Source of the DNA: Streptomyces sp. NBC_00102
GTDB taxonomy: Bacteria > Actinomycetota > Actinomycetes > Streptomycetales > Streptomycetaceae
NCBI RefSeq assembly: GCF_026343115.1
Contig: NZ_JAPEMC010000001.1
Span: forward strand, 6,055,001 to 6,119,000
Length of the DNA: 64,000 nt
Direction: 5' to 3'
How positions within the stretch are numbered: position 1 is the first letter of the stretch; each line of letters opens with the position of its first letter. Positions 44,995 to 53,118 of this stretch are shown piece by piece. Position numbers and translations under genes: made by a program. Below the pieces are notes generated by a model, which was not told the origin of the DNA, did not search any database, and worked only from the letters and a program-made list of their open reading frames with translations.

Positions 44995-45129
44995 GCCCGC
45001 TCCACTCGTCCCGGACTGGAAACTGTCATGGTTCGACGCTCTTCGGGCCAGTCCCACCAGAACCGTGCAGAACTGACGGCGCAACAGGCAAGGATAGCGG
45101 CATCGGGCTCACCCGGCGCATGAAAGTGC

Positions 45130-45205
45130 GCGATCGATCGATCACCACGCATCCGTCACCGCCGGGTCATCACGGTGATGGCCCGTCACTCGATCGGTGA
45201 TCCCG
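45130..45205. promoter_or_regulatory. Divergent promoter region with palindromic elements
   Basis: Between the protease operon and the channel gene lie gatcgatcgatcacc, catcacggtgatg and ggtgatc, a set of short inverted repeats (gatcacc near 45139, ggtgatc near 45196). These could be operator sites for the conflict operon. No regulator gene is adjacent, and the promoter boxes cannot be assigned with confidence. Confidence 0.3.
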
Positions 45206-45290
45206 TCGGCATTCGGACGGCAGCGGGCGGCGGACATCGCGACAATGGCACCGTGCTGCCGGAATGGCGGTCAACTAGACTGATTGGCAC

Positions 45291-45323
45291 GTCAGTTGCA
45301 TGTCATTTGCATGTCAGTTGCAT
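45291..45323 (+). repeat. Three tandem 11-bp direct repeats
   Basis: gtcagttgcat, gtcatttgcat, gtcagttgcat follow each other without a gap, one helical turn each, about 50 bp before the channel gene start. This looks like an iterated regulator site or a leader element. Confidence 0.8.
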
Positions 45324-45374
45324 GGGGAGCCAGGGAGCTGAGCCTGGCTCCGTCGTCGAGGCACAGGGGGAGCG

Positions 45375-46970
45375 GTGGCGACGGTTCGGCACGGCATGGC
45401 GGCGGCCGCCCTGGACAGGCTGCGGGCGCGCGTCCCGCGCGGCGGCGGAGCCCCCGGAGGCGGCCGGGCCGCCTCCGAGGAGAGCCCCGAGCCGACCCTG
45501 CGCTGGCTCGCGCTCGCCGCGCTGATCGGGGTGGTGGCCGGGCTCGGCGCCGTCGCGCTCTACGAGCTGGTGCACCTCGGCAACGTCTGGATTCTCGACA
45601 AGGTCGGCGGCTATCACGTCCACACCACCACGTCGGACGGAGCGTTCCGCGTCTCCGAGGCTTCGCCGCACCCCTGGGCGGTGCCACTCGTGGCGGCCGG
45701 CGGAGCTCTGCTCGCCTCGCTGCTCGTGCTCCTCTTCGCCCGGGAGGCCGGCGGCCACGGGACGGACGCGGCGATCCACGCCGCCCTGCACGATCCGTAC
45801 GGCATGCGCGGGCGGGTGCCGCTGGTCAAGCTGGTCGCCTCCGGGCTGACCATCGGTTCGGGTGGTTCGGGCGGTACGGAGGGGCCGGCGGCGCAGATCT
45901 CCGCGTCGTTCGGCTCGGTCATCGCCCGTCGGCTCGGACTCTCCCCGCGGGACGCCCGCACCGCGCTGGTGGTCGGCCTGGCCGCGGGCGTCGGGGCCGT
46001 CTTCCGCGCACCGATCGGCGGCGCGCTCCTGTGCGCCGAGATCCTCTACCGGCGGGACGCGGACTTCTCCGTGCTGCCGAAGGCGCTCGTGGCCTCGGCG
46101 GTGAGCTGGGTCTGCTTCGGGTCGCTGCTCGGCTTCGGGCCGATCTTCGGTGTACACGGCACGGCGCTGGAGGGCGGCACGCCGGGTCTGCTGCTGATCG
46201 TGGTGGTCGGGCTGGCGGCGGGCGCTGCCGGACGCGCCTTCGCCTGGTGCTTCTACGCCGTGCACACCCGCGTCGAGCGCCGCGGTCGCTCGGCCGCCGC
46301 GCGGCTGCTCCTCCCCGCGACGGGCGGCCTGGTGGTGGGAGTCATCGGCCTGGGCGTACCCGGTGTCCTCGGCACCGGCTACGGGCTGATGGAGGGCCTG
46401 ATGCACCGGCAGGTCCTGCTGGGCATGTCGCTGTGGCTGGTGCTGCTGGTACCGGTGGCCAAGCTCGTCGCCACCTCGCTGTCGGTCGGCTCAGGCGGCT
46501 CGGGCGGGATCTTCGGGCCGAGCCTGTTCATCGGCGCCGGAGTGGGCGCGGCCGTGTGGCGACTCTTCGAGCCGATCGGAATCGTTCCGCACGACCCGAC
46601 CGCGTACGTGGTGATCGGCATGGCCGCATGCCTCGGGCCGGTGGCACGGGCGCCGCTCGCGGTGCTGGTCATGGCCGTGGAGACGGTCGGGGACGCGGCG
46701 CTGCTCGGGCCCGGTCTGATCGGCGTGCTGTGCGCACGGATTGTCGTCGGGGGCACGACCCTCTACCGCAGTCAGCTCGACCGCGCCCCGGGTGCCGAGG
46801 GACCTGACCGGGCCGCGCCCGAAGCGGAGCAGCCCCGGGCCGAGGTGCCCGCCGACACTCCGGCGGAGCGCCCGGTCGACCCGATCCCGCACCCGGGCGG
46901 CCCCTGCGAGGCGGTGGACGATGCCGAGCCGGGTGCGACGGTTGCCACACCCGGCTCGACTTCAACTTGA
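45375..46970 (+). CDS. ClC-type chloride channel/antiporter (531 aa)
   Basis: About ten hydrophobic segments with the ClC selectivity motifs GSGGSGGTEGP (about residue 157, gating Glu position) and GSGGSGGIFGPSLFIGAG (about 375), plus GVGAVFRAPIGGALLCAEILYRR. The Glu in GTEGP is the residue that makes many bacterial ClCs Cl-/H+ exchangers. The last 50 residues are a Pro/Ala/Glu-rich cytoplasmic tail with no CBS domain. GTG at 45375 with ggggga upstream. It separates the protease operon from the Trypco1 gene. Confidence 0.9.
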   Translation: MATVRHGMAAAALDRLRARVPRGGGAPGGGRAASEESPEPTLRWLALAALIGVVAGLGAVALYELVHLGNVWILDKVGGYHVHTTTSDGAFRVSEASPHPWAVPLVAAGGALLASLLVLLFAREAGGHGTDAAIHAALHDPYGMRGRVPLVKLVASGLTIGSGGSGGTEGPAAQISASFGSVIARRLGLSPRDARTALVVGLAAGVGAVFRAPIGGALLCAEILYRRDADFSVLPKALVASAVSWVCFGSLLGFGPIFGVHGTALEGGTPGLLLIVVVGLAAGAAGRAFAWCFYAVHTRVERRGRSAAARLLLPATGGLVVGVIGLGVPGVLGTGYGLMEGLMHRQVLLGMSLWLVLLVPVAKLVATSLSVGSGGSGGIFGPSLFIGAGVGAAVWRLFEPIGIVPHDPTAYVVIGMAACLGPVARAPLAVLVMAVETVGDAALLGPGLIGVLCARIVVGGTTLYRSQLDRAPGAEGPDRAAPEAEQPRAEVPADTPAERPVDPIPHPGGPCEAVDDAEPGATVATPGSTST

Positions 46971-47010
46971 TCGTTGACCGGTACGGCTGCCCTGCCCGGA
47001 GGGGGCGCGC

Positions 47011-47418
47011 TCAGTCCTCGCCCTCGCTGCCGTTCGCGTCCTCGCTGCCGTTCGCGTCCTCGCTCTCATCACTCACCCTGCGATGCTCGGCGTTGGACGA
47101 CCGCTCCCAGGTCAAGCGGACCTTGATGTGCCCATCCACTCCGGAACGGGCGATGACGGCGCCCGCCTCCGCGCTGATCCGGACGCCGAACTCCAACTCC
47201 ACCGTGCTGGGCCGCTGCGGCATCGCGGTGAGCTGCGCCAAGGCCTCGGACGCGGCCGTCCGCACCCGGGCGAACCCGGCGTCGAACGTGGAGAGCGCCA
47301 GTCCGACCGCGCCGCCCGCGTTCGTCGCGCGTTGCACCACACCGTCCTCGGCGGGATCCAGGTCCACCAGTACGGTGGCGACCCCTTCCCCGAGCTTGAA
47401 CTCGACGGCCTCCGCCAT
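47011..47418 (-). CDS. Trypsin-co-occurring domain 1 (Trypco1, CU044_2847 family) protein (135 aa)
   Basis: A small beta-rich domain with VEFKLGEGVATVLVDLDPAE at the start, SEALAQLTAMPQRPSTVELEFGVRISAEAGAVI in the centre (about 60-95) and a KVRLTW strand. This is the pattern of Trypco1, a domain found next to trypsin-like proteases in conflict systems. The tail contains two copies of SEDANG encoded by 18-bp repeats (47023-47058). ATG with ggggga upstream. It sits 2 kb from the protease gene, across the ClC gene, and probably belongs to the same system. Confidence 0.8.
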   Translation of the reverse strand: MAEAVEFKLGEGVATVLVDLDPAEDGVVQRATNAGGAVGLALSTFDAGFARVRTAASEALAQLTAMPQRPSTVELEFGVRISAEAGAVIARSGVDGHIKVRLTWERSSNAEHRRVSDESEDANGSEDANGSEGED

Positions 47419-47766
47419 GTCTCCCCCTCGCTACGGGCTCGCACCCGCCGGATCATCGGCGCTGCTGGCTCAATGGTCCGTCAGTTCGGTTGTCGGCGTG
47501 GGCCTCTTCGCAGAAAGATCTTGCAGTTCCACGGCCGTACTCAGCCGTACTCAGCCGATTCCCGTACGTGGCGCGCCGGCCCGGAACCCGATCCCGGCCG
47601 GCGCGTTCGGTACCGACGGTTCGGCAGCCCGAGCGGTCACAGGTGCGGCACATCGATGACGACGGCAGGCGGCCACAGCGGATTGTCGGCAGCGACACGG
47701 GAGTCGGCGATCACCCGCCGCCGCAAAGCAGTGCCATCGGCACCGAGATCGATGGCATCGGACCGG
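47419..47766. other. 348-bp gap
   Basis: No convincing gene. A decamer duplication (gccgtactca twice) lies near 47532-47551, and the surrounding bases are less GC-rich, consistent with a promoter for the Trypco1 gene. Confidence 0.4.
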
Positions 47767-48126
47767 TCACCGCCTGATACGTGTGTGCAGCGCACATGCG
47801 CCGACAAGGGCGAGTACGCCCGATCCGAGCAGTGCGAGCGTGCCTCGCGAGCTGATCACGCGGTGAGGGCCGACGGCCAGTACCGAGCGCCGTCCCTGGA
47901 TGGACAGCGCACTTCCGGTGCTCTGGATGGACCCCAGCGAAACGAGGGACATGGCAGAGCCGATCGAGCCGACGGACAGGGAAGAGCCGATGGACCCTAC
48001 GGACAGAGCGCTGCCAACCGAACCGATGGACAGCACGGACCCGACGGAGCCGATGGACAGGAACGAGTCCGTCGACCACAGGGAGAGCGAGGAACCCCCG
48101 ACGGTGCGGGAGGAAATATGCGCCAT
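47767..48126 (-). CDS. Ser-x-x tripeptide-repeat protein with C-terminal membrane helix (119 aa)
   Basis: Start ATG at 48126 (MAHISSRTVGGSSLSLWSTD). From about residue 15 to 75 every third residue is Ser: S-V-G, S-V-L, S-I-G, S-V-G, S-A-L, S-V-G and so on for about 20 triplets. A hydrophobic helix (LALLGSGVLALVGACAL) and a short basic end follow. The pattern suggests a small beta-helical or flat solenoid anchored in the membrane. No family is recognised and no signal peptide is seen. The DNA shows related 9- and 27-bp repeats. Confidence 0.6.
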   Translation of the reverse strand: MAHISSRTVGGSSLSLWSTDSFLSIGSVGSVLSIGSVGSALSVGSIGSSLSVGSIGSAMSLVSLGSIQSTGSALSIQGRRSVLAVGPHRVISSRGTLALLGSGVLALVGACALHTRIRR

Positions 48127-48329
48127 GGGGTCATCATGCCGCGAGTGGGGCCGCCGTACCCAGTGACAATCAACCCCGTCGGCTGCCCGAGCAACTCCCC
48201 ACAGGGGCATGCCGGCTGCTTTTGCGGCAGACCTACGCCGCCCTGCTGGGGCAGGGCGGCCATGCCTTCAGGGATGTCGCCGGCGCGGAGAGAGACGGCG
48301 GTAGCGCGTGTCTCCTCCGGCTGCGGCGG

Positions 48330-49175
48330 TCAGCCCGCCGTACGCGCGCGGAGCGCCGGGTGGTCGGCGATCACGGTGCAGGAACCGGGGGCGATCTCGG
48401 TGAACCCGGCGTCGCGCACCACGGGCAGACCGCTCACGGTCAGACGACGCCAGGTGTCCGCGTCCGGGGTGGCCACCGAGAGCGGGAAGCCCGCCTCCTG
48501 CCACTCCTTGCGCTCCGCGTCCGTCAGCTCCCACCAGGCGAGCTGCGCCCCGTGGCCGGCCTGCGCCATCGTCTTGCCCGCGGACATGTCGAGATCCGGG
48601 TTGAGCCAGAGCACCGGACCGGTGGTGTCCGGGGCGGCCGGGGGCTCGGGGTCGTCCAGGTCGGTGCCCGAGACCTGGAGCTTCGCCAGCTCCTTGGGCC
48701 AGCCGTCCAGCGGGACCGGCGGGTAGACGCGGACCTCCGCGGCGTCCCCGGTGACCGTGATCCCGGGCAGGGTGCACGCCTTGCGCCACTCCGCGCCCCG
48801 GGCCCGCCGCACCACCTTGCGTATGCGGGCGTCCTGCCAGTCGCGCATCGCCTGCGCCCACTCGCCCTCACCGAGGGCGCGGTCGTCGGCCAGGATGGTG
48901 AGCACCGCGCGCGCAGCCGTCCGGAGCGCGTCCGTGCGGGCGGGCGGGTCGGTCTTCTCGATGTGCACCACCAGCGGCAGCACGAACTGAGGTGCCTCGT
49001 CGCGCGGGGTCGGCTCGGTCCGGAACGGGCTGTCCGCCGGAAGCGCCCCGGCGGAACGGGAGCCGGAACCGGAACCGGAACCTGACTCTGGACCGGACCC
49101 GGCGGGCTCGACCGGGGAAGCCGGGGAGGTGGCGGCCGGGGCCGTCGAGGGGGCGGGAATGTCGTCGCTGCTCAC
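48330..49175 (-). CDS. PTH2-type peptidyl-tRNA hydrolase domain protein (281 aa)
   Basis: The PTH2 catalytic signature is in residues about 190-215: PDLDMSAGKTMAQAGHGAQLAWW (K-x-x-A-Q-x-G-H-G), and VVRDAGFTEIAPGSCTVIA ends the fold. The first 180 residues are unusual: a Pro/Ser/Gly-rich start with repeated Gly-Ser pairs, then a helical and strand region (LPLVVHIEKTDPPARTDALRTAARAVL) of unknown role. GTG at 49175 is chosen because the upstream extension is non-conserved. It would recycle peptidyl-tRNA; the enzyme type is common in archaea and eukaryotes and also occurs in actinobacteria. Confidence 0.8.
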   Translation of the reverse strand: MSSDDIPAPSTAPAATSPASPVEPAGSGPESGSGSGSGSRSAGALPADSPFRTEPTPRDEAPQFVLPLVVHIEKTDPPARTDALRTAARAVLTILADDRALGEGEWAQAMRDWQDARIRKVVRRARGAEWRKACTLPGITVTGDAAEVRVYPPVPLDGWPKELAKLQVSGTDLDDPEPPAAPDTTGPVLWLNPDLDMSAGKTMAQAGHGAQLAWWELTDAERKEWQEAGFPLSVATPDADTWRRLTVSGLPVVRDAGFTEIAPGSCTVIADHPALRARTAG

Positions 49176-49270
49176 GGAACCAGTCTGCCAGGCGGCTCCG
49201 ACAGGCCCGGTCCCCGTCCGGCCGGTGGGCCCCTTGGCATCGCGGGACGCCCGGGGCGAGGATGCGGCGC

Positions 49271-49948
49271 ATGAAGAGCGATCTGTTTTCCAGCGAGCAC
49301 ATGGCACAGCAGGCGACGGTCCCCGGAATGACGCTGCAGAACGCCAAGTCGGTCAAGTACGCCGTCGACGGCGAGATGCACGCGCGCCAGGGTTCGATGA
49401 TCGCCTTCCGGGGCGACCTCCAGTTCGAGCGGAAGGGGCAGGGGATCGGCGGCATGCTCAAGCGGGCCGTCACGGGCGAGGGGCTGCCGCTGATGGCGGT
49501 CCGGGGGCGGGGGGAGGCGTGGTTCGCGCACGAGGCGCAGAACTGTTTCATCGTCGAGATCGAGCAGGGCGACGTGCTCACCGTCAACGGCCGCAACGTC
49601 CTCTGCTTCGACGCCACGCTCGCGTACGAGATCAAGACCGTGAAGGGAGCCGGGATGGCAGGCGGCGGTCTCTTCAACAGTGTGTTCAGCGGCTACGGAA
49701 ACTTGGGTCTGATCTGCGACGGCCACCCGATCGTGATACCCGTCACGCCCCAGCAGCCCGTCTGCGTCGACACGGACGCCGTGGTCGGCTGGAGCGCCCG
49801 GCTCGGTACGTCGCTGCACCGCTCCCAGAGCTTCGGTTCGATGGTGCGGGGCGGTTCGGGCGAGGCGGTCCAGCTGCGGCTGGAGGGCGAGGGCTTCGTC
49901 ATCGTGCGCCCGAGCGAGCTGAAGCAGGAGAAGCCGTCGGCCGGCTGA
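49271..49948 (+). CDS. AIM24 family protein (225 aa)
   Basis: A double-stranded beta-helix protein of the AIM24/TRAP-like group: MIAFRGDLQFERKGQGIGGMLKRAVTGEG, then LPLMAVRGRGEAWFAHEAQNCFIVEIEQGD and LLFDATLAYEIKTVKG-type strands. In Streptomyces these are conserved and of unknown function. Start ATG 49271, because the fold begins within 20 residues. Divergent from the PTH2 gene with 95 bp between starts. Confidence 0.87.
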   Translation: MKSDLFSSEHMAQQATVPGMTLQNAKSVKYAVDGEMHARQGSMIAFRGDLQFERKGQGIGGMLKRAVTGEGLPLMAVRGRGEAWFAHEAQNCFIVEIEQGDVLTVNGRNVLCFDATLAYEIKTVKGAGMAGGGLFNSVFSGYGNLGLICDGHPIVIPVTPQQPVCVDTDAVVGWSARLGTSLHRSQSFGSMVRGGSGEAVQLRLEGEGFVIVRPSELKQEKPSAG

Positions 49949-50006
49949 GCTCCGCGTCGTCCGGGGGCGCTGCCGCTGGTCCCGGCGGCCGTCGTACGCT
50001 CGGCGC

Positions 50007-50201
50007 ATGGACGACGAGACGTACTGCGCAGCCCCTGCCCCCTCGCCTCTCGGGCCGGCCGTACCGGCCGACGCGGACGGGCCGTACGCCGAGTGCGTGC
50101 TCTGCCGGAAGCCGACGGAGCACCCGGAGTCGACGAAGGGCGCCACCCTCTGCCCTTCCTGCGCCTGGCAGGAGGCCGGCCGGAACGCGTGCTCCGGCTG
50201 A
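50007..50201 (+). CDS. Small putative zinc-ribbon protein (64 aa)
   Basis: Two CxxC pairs (C30-V-L-C33 and C49-P-S-C52) in a small protein suggest one bound zinc. ATG at 50007 and a codon bias typical of the genome. The last residues ACSG and the stop lie in a 15-bp duplicated unit. Unknown function. Confidence 0.6.
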   Translation: MDDETYCAAPAPSPLGPAVPADADGPYAECVLCRKPTEHPESTKGATLCPSCAWQEAGRNACSG

Positions 50202-50217
50202 GCGTGCTCCGGCTGAG
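50188..50217 (+). repeat. 15-bp direct duplication over a stop codon
   Basis: gcgtgctccggctga is present twice in tandem (50188-50202, 50203-50217). The first copy ends with the stop of the zinc-ribbon gene. Further gccgagcgg-type repeats continue to about 50270. Confidence 0.9.
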
Positions 50218-50331
50218 CGGGATCAGACCGAGCGGGCGTGGGCCGAGCGGGCGTCGGCCGAGCGGCGGAGGGCGGCAGGATCCGGGGGGAAGACCCCGGA
50301 CCCGGCCGCCCTCCGGCCTTGCGACGGGCCG

Positions 50332-51255
50332 TCAGTCTCCCGGGGCCGCCCGCATGAGCTCCGACACCTTCACGAACCGGTAGCCGCGCGCCCGGAGTTC
50401 GGGGACGATCCGGCGTACCGCATCCTCGGTGGTCGGGGCGGCGCTGCGGGTGCAGTGCAGCACCACCAGGGAGCCCGGGGTCACGCCCTCCAGAACCTGT
50501 TCGGCCACCGCGTCCGCGTCGGTGGCGAACGCGTCGCCGCCCACCACGTCCCACTGGACCGCCGTCACCTTCTCCGGGGCCAGCGCGCGCAGCGCCTCGT
50601 CGTCGTAACACCCGCCGGGGAAGCGGAAGTACGGGACGACGTTGCGCGCTCCCGCCGTGCGGAAGGCGGCGAAGGCGCGCTCCACTTCGTCCCTCATCTC
50701 CTCCTTCGCCACGGTCGGCAGGCCGTAGCAGGGGGAGGAGAAGGCGTAGTGGCTGTACGAGTGGTTGGCGATCTCGAACGTGGGGTCGGTGCCGATCGCC
50801 CGCGCCTGGTCCGGGTACTCCTCGGCCCAGCGGCCGGTCATGAAGACCGTCGACTCGACCTTGAGACGGCGCAGCAGGTCGATCAGCGGCGGATTGTCGA
50901 ACGATTCGCCCGCGGCCGCCCGTTCGCCCTCGTCGGCCGTCATGTCGGCGTCGAAGGTGAGTGCCACGACCTTCTCGTCCGTCGGGGCCGCGCTCTTCGG
51001 CCGCCGTTCGAACACCGGCGTGAGGCCCTGGGGGCCGGGAGCGAGGGTGGGCGGCGGTCCGGGGGCCGGGGTCGCGGGGGCGGAGGGGTGCGAGGAGGGG
51101 GACGACGCGGCGGCGTGCGGCGGCCGCGTGGTGGTGGGGTGCCCGTCCGGACCGGAGCATCCGGCGAGCACCCCACTGAGGACACTGAGAACGGCGAGAC
51201 CGGCGAGACATGTGGAACCGGTCAGAGGCGGAACTTTCCGTGCTGAGGTATTCAC
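50332..51255 (-). CDS. Polysaccharide deacetylase (NodB-type) lipoprotein (307 aa)
   Basis: The lipobox is VLAGC (Cys about 33), then a Pro/Ser/Thr-rich linker. The NodB domain from residue 95 has VVALTFDADMT (catalytic and metal Asp), FEIANHSYSHYAF (metal His pair) and RFPGGCYDD. The first Asp-pair motif reads TFDAD where TFDDG is usual. It likely deacetylates peptidoglycan or another wall glycan at the cell surface. GTG start; no strong SD, and the A/T-rich 35-bp upstream gap may hold its promoter. Confidence 0.85.
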   Translation of the reverse strand: MNTSARKVPPLTGSTCLAGLAVLSVLSGVLAGCSGPDGHPTTTRPPHAAASSPSSHPSAPATPAPGPPPTLAPGPQGLTPVFERRPKSAAPTDEKVVALTFDADMTADEGERAAAGESFDNPPLIDLLRRLKVESTVFMTGRWAEEYPDQARAIGTDPTFEIANHSYSHYAFSSPCYGLPTVAKEEMRDEVERAFAAFRTAGARNVVPYFRFPGGCYDDEALRALAPEKVTAVQWDVVGGDAFATDADAVAEQVLEGVTPGSLVVLHCTRSAAPTTEDAVRRIVPELRARGYRFVKVSELMRAAPGD

Positions 51256-51290
51256 TCACGGAAAATATCGGACAATATGATTTATATGGG

Positions 51291-52823
51291 TCAGGTGGTC
51301 CCGGTGACGCTCGGGGCGCCCCGATCGGCCGACCCGGCGGGCTCCGGGGCCGGCGTTGCCTCCGGGGCCGGCGCGGGCTCCGGTACCGACGCGGGCTCCG
51401 GTACCGACGCGGGCTCCGGTACCGGCTCGGCTCCCGGGCTCGGCTCTTCCGCCGCGGGCGCGGGCGGTATGGACTCCGTTCCGGGCGTACGCCCCCAGGG
51501 CGTGTGGTGGAACAGCAGGTTCAGCAGGAACGCCGTGAACGCGGCGGCCGTGATGCCGCTGCCGAACACGATCTGGACCCAGGACGGGAAGTTGGCGTAG
51601 ATGCCCTCGGACATCTCCGGCAGCAGGCCGATCCCCAGCGCCACCGCGGCGATCGTCAGGTTGTGGCCCCGGTCCAGGTCGACCCGGCGCAGGGTGTTCA
51701 CGCCGACCATGGTCACCGTGGCGAACAGCATCAGGGCGGCGGCGCCCACCACCGGGCCGGGCAGGGCCGCGACCAGTTCGCCGAGCCTGGGGAGCAGACC
51801 GAGCGCGACGAGGACGGCACCGGCGAACGCCGTGACGTAGCGGCTGGTGACCCGGGTGAGGCGGATGAGGCCGACGTTCTGCGAGAAGACCGTGTCCATG
51901 AAGGAGTTCATCACGCTGCCGAGCACGCCCGACAGGCCGTCCGCCGCGAGGCCGCGTGCCAGGTCCTTGTCGGTGACGGGCCGTCCGGTCGCCTCGCCCA
52001 CCGCCAGCATCGAGGCCGTCGACTCGGTGAAGATCACCAGCATCACCACGCACATCGAGATCACGGCGGACACCGGGAACTCCGGGGCGCCGAAGTGGAA
52101 GGGGGCCGCCAGTCCCACCCAGTCCGCGTCCGAGACGCCGGAGAAGTCGGTGAGGTCCAGGGGTACGGCGACCACGGTGCCGAGCACCAGGGCGATCAGG
52201 ATGCCTATCTGCCCGGCGAACCCCTTGACGAAGCGGGCGAAGAGCACGATGAACACGATCACCCCGGCGGCCAGCCCGAGCCGGGTCCCCGACGCGTGGT
52301 CGGCGGCCTCCGGGTCGTTGCCGGTGATCAGCCCGGCGGCCACGCCGATCAGCGAGAGACCGATGACGGTGATGACCACACCGCTGACGAGGGGCGGGAA
52401 GAAGCGGACCAGCCGCGCGAACGGCACGGCGATCAGCAGCCCGAAGAGCCCGGCCGCCAGCATCGACCCGTACACGGCCTGGATGCCGTACTCGCCGTGG
52501 ATCAGGATCATCGGGGTCACCCCCGCGAACGTGGCGCCCGTGACGACCGGCAGCCGTACACCGAGTACGCGGCCGATGCCGAGGCTCTGGATCAGGGTGA
52601 TCAGCCCGGCGACCAGCAGGTCCGCGTTGATCAGCAGGCCGATGGTCGAGGTGTCGAGCCCGGCGGCGCCGCCGAAGACCAGCGGCACGGTGACGCAGCC
52701 GGTGTACATCACGAGCACGTGCTGGAAGCCGAAGGTGGCGAGCCTGCCCGGGGAGGGGCGCCGGTCGACCGGATGGACGTCCCGGTCCTTCGGTGGGGCC
52801 GGTGCGGGAACTGATACGTCCAT
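51291..52823 (-). CDS. NCS2-family xanthine/uracil permease (510 aa)
   Basis: About 12-14 membrane segments with NCS2 signature regions FQHVLVMYTGCVTVPLVFGG, QSLGIGRVLGVRLPVVTG and FTESTASMLAVGEATGRPV (conserved Glu), and MNSFMDTVFSQNVGLIRLTRVTSRYV. The latter is typical of xanthine/urate transporters. The cytoplasmic tail is a Pro-Glu-Pro repeat (PEPASV copies) made of 18-bp DNA repeats (51373-51426). ATG at 52823 with ggaggg 8 nt upstream. Purine salvage is the likely role. The 295-bp gap upstream (52824-53118) contains no gene. Confidence 0.87.
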   Translation of the reverse strand: MDVSVPAPAPPKDRDVHPVDRRPSPGRLATFGFQHVLVMYTGCVTVPLVFGGAAGLDTSTIGLLINADLLVAGLITLIQSLGIGRVLGVRLPVVTGATFAGVTPMILIHGEYGIQAVYGSMLAAGLFGLLIAVPFARLVRFFPPLVSGVVITVIGLSLIGVAAGLITGNDPEAADHASGTRLGLAAGVIVFIVLFARFVKGFAGQIGILIALVLGTVVAVPLDLTDFSGVSDADWVGLAAPFHFGAPEFPVSAVISMCVVMLVIFTESTASMLAVGEATGRPVTDKDLARGLAADGLSGVLGSVMNSFMDTVFSQNVGLIRLTRVTSRYVTAFAGAVLVALGLLPRLGELVAALPGPVVGAAALMLFATVTMVGVNTLRRVDLDRGHNLTIAAVALGIGLLPEMSEGIYANFPSWVQIVFGSGITAAAFTAFLLNLLFHHTPWGRTPGTESIPPAPAAEEPSPGAEPVPEPASVPEPASVPEPAPAPEATPAPEPAGSADRGAPSVTGTT

Positions 52824-53061
52824 GTCATGCCCTCCAGTGCAGGTCGCTGCGTTGGAGTGCATTGAGCCAGCCGTTCTTTGAGAACGTGCGGCCGTGGGAT
52901 GACGCGGGTGTTACGGGGGCGGGGGCGATCTCCGGCGCGCGGCCGAACGTCTGACGGATCGTCATCAAGACGGTCGGTCCGTCGTACGCGTCGGGGAGGT
53001 TCGCACCCCCTGGCTGTCGGGGTGCTACCGCCCTGCGCGACGGAGCGGTCCGCCCGCCGGA

Positions 53062-53106
53062 CGCGCCACCGCCGGCCCGCGGAGAGCGGGGGCCGGCGGT
53101 GGCGCG
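53062..53106 (-). terminator. 16-bp perfect-stem terminator after the OsmC gene
   Basis: Arms 53062-53077 and 53091-53106 pair perfectly around a 13-nt loop, starting 13 bp downstream of the OsmC stop. Confidence 0.8.
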
Positions 53107-53118
53107 CGATCCGGACCG

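Noticed and set aside
49129..51246. 705-codon plus-strand frame
   Set aside because: It overlaps AIM24, the zinc-ribbon gene and, antisense, the deacetylase, all better supported.
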